Assembly (NCBI GenBank): GCA_963723595.1
Contig: CAVRRQ010000006.1
Span: 1,054,001-1,118,000 of the forward strand
Direction of reading: 5' to 3'
DNA length: 64,000 bases
DNA from: RYN-230 sp963723595
GTDB taxonomy: Bacteria; Actinomycetota; Actinomycetes; Streptosporangiales; Streptosporangiaceae
Positions 60,868 to 64,000 of this stretch are shown piece by piece. How positions within the stretch are numbered: position 1 is the stretch's first letter; every line of letters starts with the position of its first letter. The notes beneath the pieces are model-generated. The model was given only the letters and a program-made list of their open reading frames with translations, was not told the DNA's origin and ran no database searches. The position numbers and the translations under genes were made by a program.

Positions 60868-62326
60868 TCAGGTTTTCCGGTAGGTGTCGCCGACGGCCTG
60901 CGCGTACAGCTGCGCCTGGGCCAGCGTGGCCGTCACCGACTGCTGGCCGGCGATGGCCGCGCTGAGCTGCTCGCTGACGTTGGTGCCCAGGTCCTGGAAC
61001 TCCGGGATGTCCAGGAACTGGACCCCGGTGTAGGGCACCGGCTTGACCGTCGGGTGCGCCGAGTTGGTGGCGTTGATGGACTGCAGGGTCAGCGGGCCGT
61101 AGACCGCGGAGAGCTTCTTGTACTGCGGTATCTGGTAGCTGGAGAACCGGCTACCCGGCGGCACGTGCGACCAGCCCAGCTTGCTGCCCACCGTCTTGAT
61201 ATAGGACTTCGAGGTCATCCAGGCGACGAAGTCCCAGGCCGCCTGCTTGTGCGGGCAGGTGGCCGGGATCGCCAGTGACCAGGTGTACAGCCAGCCGGAC
61301 GGGCGGCCGTCCTGGGTCGGGGCCCAGGCGTAGCCGTTACGGCCGGCCACCTTGCTGCTCTGCGGGTCCTCGATGACGCCGACCGCGGAGGTCGCGTCGT
61401 ACCACATGGCCGCATCCCCCTGGCCGTACAGGGTGGCGCACTCGGAGAAGCCGGCCTCGGGGGCGCCCGGCTCGCCGTACTTCTGCAGCATCGACACGTA
61501 GGTGGTGACCGCGCGGGTTACCTCGGGGCTGGTCAGCTGGGCCTGCCAGGCCGGGTTGAACCACCGGCCGCCGAACGAGTTGATCACCGTGTCCGCCGGC
61601 GCCAGGTTCTCTCCCCATCCGGGGTCACCGCGCAGGCAGATGCCCGCGCGCCCCTTCTTGGGGTCGTGCATCTCGGCGGCGATCTTCTGCACCTGGGTCC
61701 AGGTGGGCCGGGCCGGCATCTTGATGCCGGCCTTGGCCATCAGGTCCTTGCGGTACATGAGGAACGAGGACTCGCCGTAGAACGGCACCGAGTACAGGTC
61801 CCCCTTGTGCGACAGGGTGGCCCGCAGCTGGGGCAGGAAGTCGTTCGCGTCGTAGCCGGAGGTGGCGTTGATGTACGGCTGCAGGTTCGTCAGCCAGCCG
61901 TTGGCCGACCACATCGGCGTCTCGTAGTTGCTGATCATCACGACGTCGAACTCGCCGCCCTGGGTGGACACGTCCGCGGTGATCTTGGCGCGCGCCTCGT
62001 TCTCCGGGAGCGAGATGAACGACAGGTGGATGCCCGGGTGCTCGCTCTCGAACAGGTGCGACAGGCTGATCGCGTCCTGTCATCTGCGAGTTGGACACGA
62101 TCGCCACGGTGATCGTCGTCCCGGAGCTCCCGCCGGAGAAGAGCTCCTTCGCGCCGGTGGCGCAGCCGGCCAGGGCGAGTGCTGCCCCGCCGGCGGACCC
62201 GGCCAGGAAGGCCCGGCGGCTGAGCGAGGACGCGGGGAAGGGGGCGGCTGTTAATCCGGCGTCTCGTCGTCGAGTCATCGTCACGTCCGTCATCGGGTTG
62301 ACTTCGCTGTCCGTGCGAGCTCTCAT
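60868..62326 (-). pseudogene. Sugar/polyol-binding lipoprotein, one frameshift
   Basis: The N-terminus (MRARTDSEVNPMTDV) leads to a twin-arginine motif SLSRRAFLAGSAGG and a lipobox LALAGC. The binding-protein fold begins TITVAIVSNSQM and then shifts frame near 62080: one extra A before CAGGACGCGATC. After that the other frame carries DAISLSHLFESEHPG, GEFDVVMISNYETPMW and the rest of a family 1 binding protein to the stop at 60868. AGGTGAG precedes ATG 62326. It is the first gene of the operon. Confidence 0.85.
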
Positions 62327-62338
62327 CGGGTGCTCACC

Positions 62339-62355
62339 TGAGCGGCAGGCGCTCA
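62339..62355. promoter_or_regulatory. Candidate SorC operator 1
   Basis: TGAGCG-GCAGG-CGCTCA: six-base inverted arms with a five-base spacer, 13 bases upstream of the binding-protein start and downstream of its likely promoter. Confidence 0.5.
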
Positions 62356-62432
62356 TGCGATCACACGAATACCGAACACATTGAGTGGGTTCCTGGCTGA
62401 AGTCAAGGAAAAATGCCAATATGGGCTCGGGT

Positions 62433-62446
62433 CGCTCAAATGAGCG
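62433..62446. promoter_or_regulatory. Candidate SorC operator 2
   Basis: CGCTCAAATGAGCG is a perfect palindrome (arms CGCTCA/TGAGCG, two-base centre) made of the same half-sites as operator 1 in the opposite order. The two centres are 92 or 93 bases apart, compatible with a looping tetramer. Confidence 0.5.
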
Positions 62447-62497
62447 GCGCCGGACCGGCGGTGTCTGGATGACTTAACGGCTGACCCGGGGGGAGCC

Positions 62498-63451
62498 ATG
62501 ACGGGGCTGTCGGCGGACCGGCCCTGGGAGATCGTCCTGGCGGCCCGGGTGGCCCGGGAGTTCTACGTCGAGGGTGTCTCGAAGGTCGACATCGCCGGCC
62601 GGCTGGGCATCAGCCGGTTCCGGGTGGCGCGGCTCCTCGACTCAGCCCGCGAGGCGGGCATGGTGCGCATCGAGATCGGGCTGCCTGGCGGAGTGCTGGA
62701 CGCTGGGCTCTCCGCCGAGCTCTGCTCCGCGTTCGGGCTGAAGTACGCCTTCGCCTTTGATTTCCCTGACGAGGACGAGCCTGCGCTGCGCCGCCGCCTG
62801 AGTGAGGCGGCCGGCCAGGCGCTGACCGACATCATCACCCCTGGCGATGTCATCGGCCTGGCCTGGGCGCGGTCGCTGAGCGGGCTGGCCGCCGCGCTGA
62901 CCCGGATGCCGCCCTGCCCGATCGTCCAGCTGACCGGGGCGGTCCCGCCGCCGGACGGCCGGGACCTGCTCGACCTGGTGCGCTCCGTGGCCCGGATCGG
63001 CGGCGGCACCGCGCACGTCTTCTACGCGCCGATGATCCTCGACGACGCCGAGACGGCCGCCGCCATCCGCAGGCAGGCCGATGTCGCCGACGCGTTCTCA
63101 CTGGTCCCGTCGGTGACGATCACGATGGTCGCGATCGGCGCCTGGGCGCCCGGGCTGTCCACCATCTACGACGCGTGCAGCCCCGCGGAGCGGGCGGACA
63201 TCGCCCGGCTGGGGGTGATTGCCGAGATGGCCGGGGTCTTCCTCGGAGAGGACGGGCGCCCGGTGCCGACGGGGATGGACAGCCGCATGATCGTGACTCC
63301 GGGTGAGGCGCTGGCCAAGATCCCGTCCGTCATCGCGGTCGCTTACGGGGTCTCCAAGGCCGCAGCGGTCCGCGCGGCGATCCGCGGCGGGATGATTCAC
63401 GGCCTGGTCACGCACGCCAGCCTGGCCCGCGCCCTGCTCAGCGGGGCGTAG
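62498..63451 (+). CDS. SorC/DeoR-family sugar-binding transcriptional regulator
   Basis: The 317-residue regulator has an N-terminal HTH (AREFYVEGVSKVDIAGRLG, ISRFRVARLLDSAREAG) and the SorC sugar-phosphate domain (GDVIGLAWARSLSGLAAAL, PIVQLTGAVPPPD, MVAIGAWAPGLSTIYD, IAVAYGVSKAAAVRAAIRG). It is divergent from the polyol importer operon. A phosphorylated polyol or ketose is the likely ligand; control of the operon is inferred from position and the two shared half-site palindromes. ATG 62498 has GGGGGGAG four bases upstream. Its 3' end overlaps the convergent DUF402 gene by 55 bases. Confidence 0.9.
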   Translation: MTGLSADRPWEIVLAARVAREFYVEGVSKVDIAGRLGISRFRVARLLDSAREAGMVRIEIGLPGGVLDAGLSAELCSAFGLKYAFAFDFPDEDEPALRRRLSEAAGQALTDIITPGDVIGLAWARSLSGLAAALTRMPPCPIVQLTGAVPPPDGRDLLDLVRSVARIGGGTAHVFYAPMILDDAETAAAIRRQADVADAFSLVPSVTITMVAIGAWAPGLSTIYDACSPAERADIARLGVIAEMAGVFLGEDGRPVPTGMDSRMIVTPGEALAKIPSVIAVAYGVSKAAAVRAAIRGGMIHGLVTHASLARALLSGA

Positions 63452-63984
63452 CGGGCCCCAGCCCACCGGGCTATGGCCGGCGCGGCTGCGGCCCGGGCCA
63501 GCCAGCCCGCTCCGGCCTGGCCGAACGGCTCGGCCCGGGACGAGACCGCGTCGACCAGCCAGTCGCAGGTCTGCCGGGCCTGGCTGATTACCCCGGCCGG
63601 GTAGGCCAGCTCCACCTGGTGCTCGGCGAACTCGTCCTCGTCGAGCACCGCGACCCGGCCGTCGAAGTACCGGACCACGTCCAGGTCGAGGTCGACCGCC
63701 GTGACCATGTCCTCCTCCAGCACCGGGCGGGTGGTCACGTCGACGTAGATTTCCAGCTCGTCCTCGGCATTGAAGTACGCGGTCCAGCAGCCCTCGGCCG
63801 GCACCAGCAGCACGAAGTCGCGCGGCCAGATCACCGGCGGCTCGGCGCCCCGCTGCTGGGTGAGGCCCTTGCGGCCGAAGAACCACCAGCCGAACTCGTC
63901 CCGGCCGAGCCGCTCGAGCTCGAAGTGCCAATGGTCGATGCCGCCCCACTTGGTGTAGCGCACCGCCACCCGCCCGACGTCCAC
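63397..63984 (-). CDS. DUF402-family protein
   Basis: The 195-residue protein shows the FomD/DUF402 pattern: VAVRYTKWGGIDHWHFELER, WPRDFVLLVPAEGCWTAYFN and the metal-binding acidic stretch YVDVTTRPVLEEDMVTAVDLD followed by DGRVAVLDEDEFAEH. DUF402 proteins hydrolyse nucleoside diphosphates or related phosphoesters with a divalent metal. The ATG at 63984 is 16 bases from the window edge, so a longer start cannot be checked. The C-terminal 40 residues are Ala/Arg-rich and overlap the SorC gene end. Confidence 0.85.
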   Translation of the reverse strand: MDVGRVAVRYTKWGGIDHWHFELERLGRDEFGWWFFGRKGLTQQRGAEPPVIWPRDFVLLVPAEGCWTAYFNAEDELEIYVDVTTRPVLEEDMVTAVDLDLDVVRYFDGRVAVLDEDEFAEHQVELAYPAGVISQARQTCDWLVDAVSSRAEPFGQAGAGWLARAAAAPAIARWAGARYAPLSRARARLACVTRP

Positions 63985-64000
63985 GAGCGGAGCGTACCGC

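Noticed and set aside
1..64000. rRNA, tRNA, insertion sequence, integrase or prophage genes
   Set aside because: I found no transposase, integrase, phage structural gene or tRNA-like cloverleaf by eye. A tRNAscan or ISfinder run would settle it.

Overview
The window is very GC-rich DNA with GTG, TTG and ATG starts, strong third-position GC, twin-arginine lipoproteins and families typical of filamentous Actinomycetota (PF04672 methyltransferase, zinc-ribbon membrane proteins, PadR/TetR/ArsR/Lrp regulators). A Streptosporangiales- or Streptomyces-like chromosome is the best guess; that is an inference and no rRNA or tRNA gene was seen to test it. Genes are dense, often with 1-4 base overlaps.

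Region 1 (1-14.8 kb): a cupin, a GtrA-type membrane protein and a TetR/CocE-hydrolase pair. Divergent from the pair is an amine-oxidation set: a PYROXD2-like flavoprotein, a frameshifted DAO-type oxidase and a Rieske oxygenase with an unusual insert. A second PYROXD2-like flavoprotein, a secreted phospholipase C-like phosphoesterase and two secreted proteins follow.

Region 2 (14.8-30 kb): what looks like one regulon. A PYROXD2-like flavoprotein and an NDP-forming acyl-CoA synthetase form one operon, with a TetR repressor plus a PotA-type ATPase divergent from it. A PotDBC-type importer and a class III aminotransferase lie further on. A 16-bp palindrome (GACTGAA-2 nt-TTCAGTC) overlaps the -10 box of both the flavoprotein and the aminotransferase promoters, and a degenerate copy precedes potD. 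The genes suggest uptake of an amine, transamination, flavin oxidation and CoA ligation. A MarR-MFS-isochorismatase operon and a methyltransferase sit in between.

Region 3 (30-49 kb): PadR; an ArsR/SRPBCC pair with a 24-bp palindrome; a flavodoxin and degenerate PfkB-like protein; a cation exchanger; a broken acyl-CoA synthetase and LysR; then a minus-strand run of histidine kinase, response regulator, zinc-ribbon membrane protein, MMPL transporter and two more zinc-ribbon membrane proteins. Three zinc-ribbon proteins (here and at 50-51 kb) share a zinc ribbon, a repetitive Pro-rich linker, one membrane segment and an NTF2-like outer domain. This is the most novel-looking family in the window. 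An agmatinase is also here.

Region 4 (49-64 kb): a RelBE/ParE-type toxin-antitoxin pair, the fourth zinc-ribbon membrane protein, Lrp, a KimA-like permease, a cyclodeaminase-family protein, a PhzF protein, and a polyol-type ABC importer with its dehydrogenase and a divergent SorC regulator with two candidate operators.

About ten genes carry single-base frameshifts, many in GC-rich runs or tandem repeats. They could be sequencing indels or real decay; the sequence alone cannot decide.
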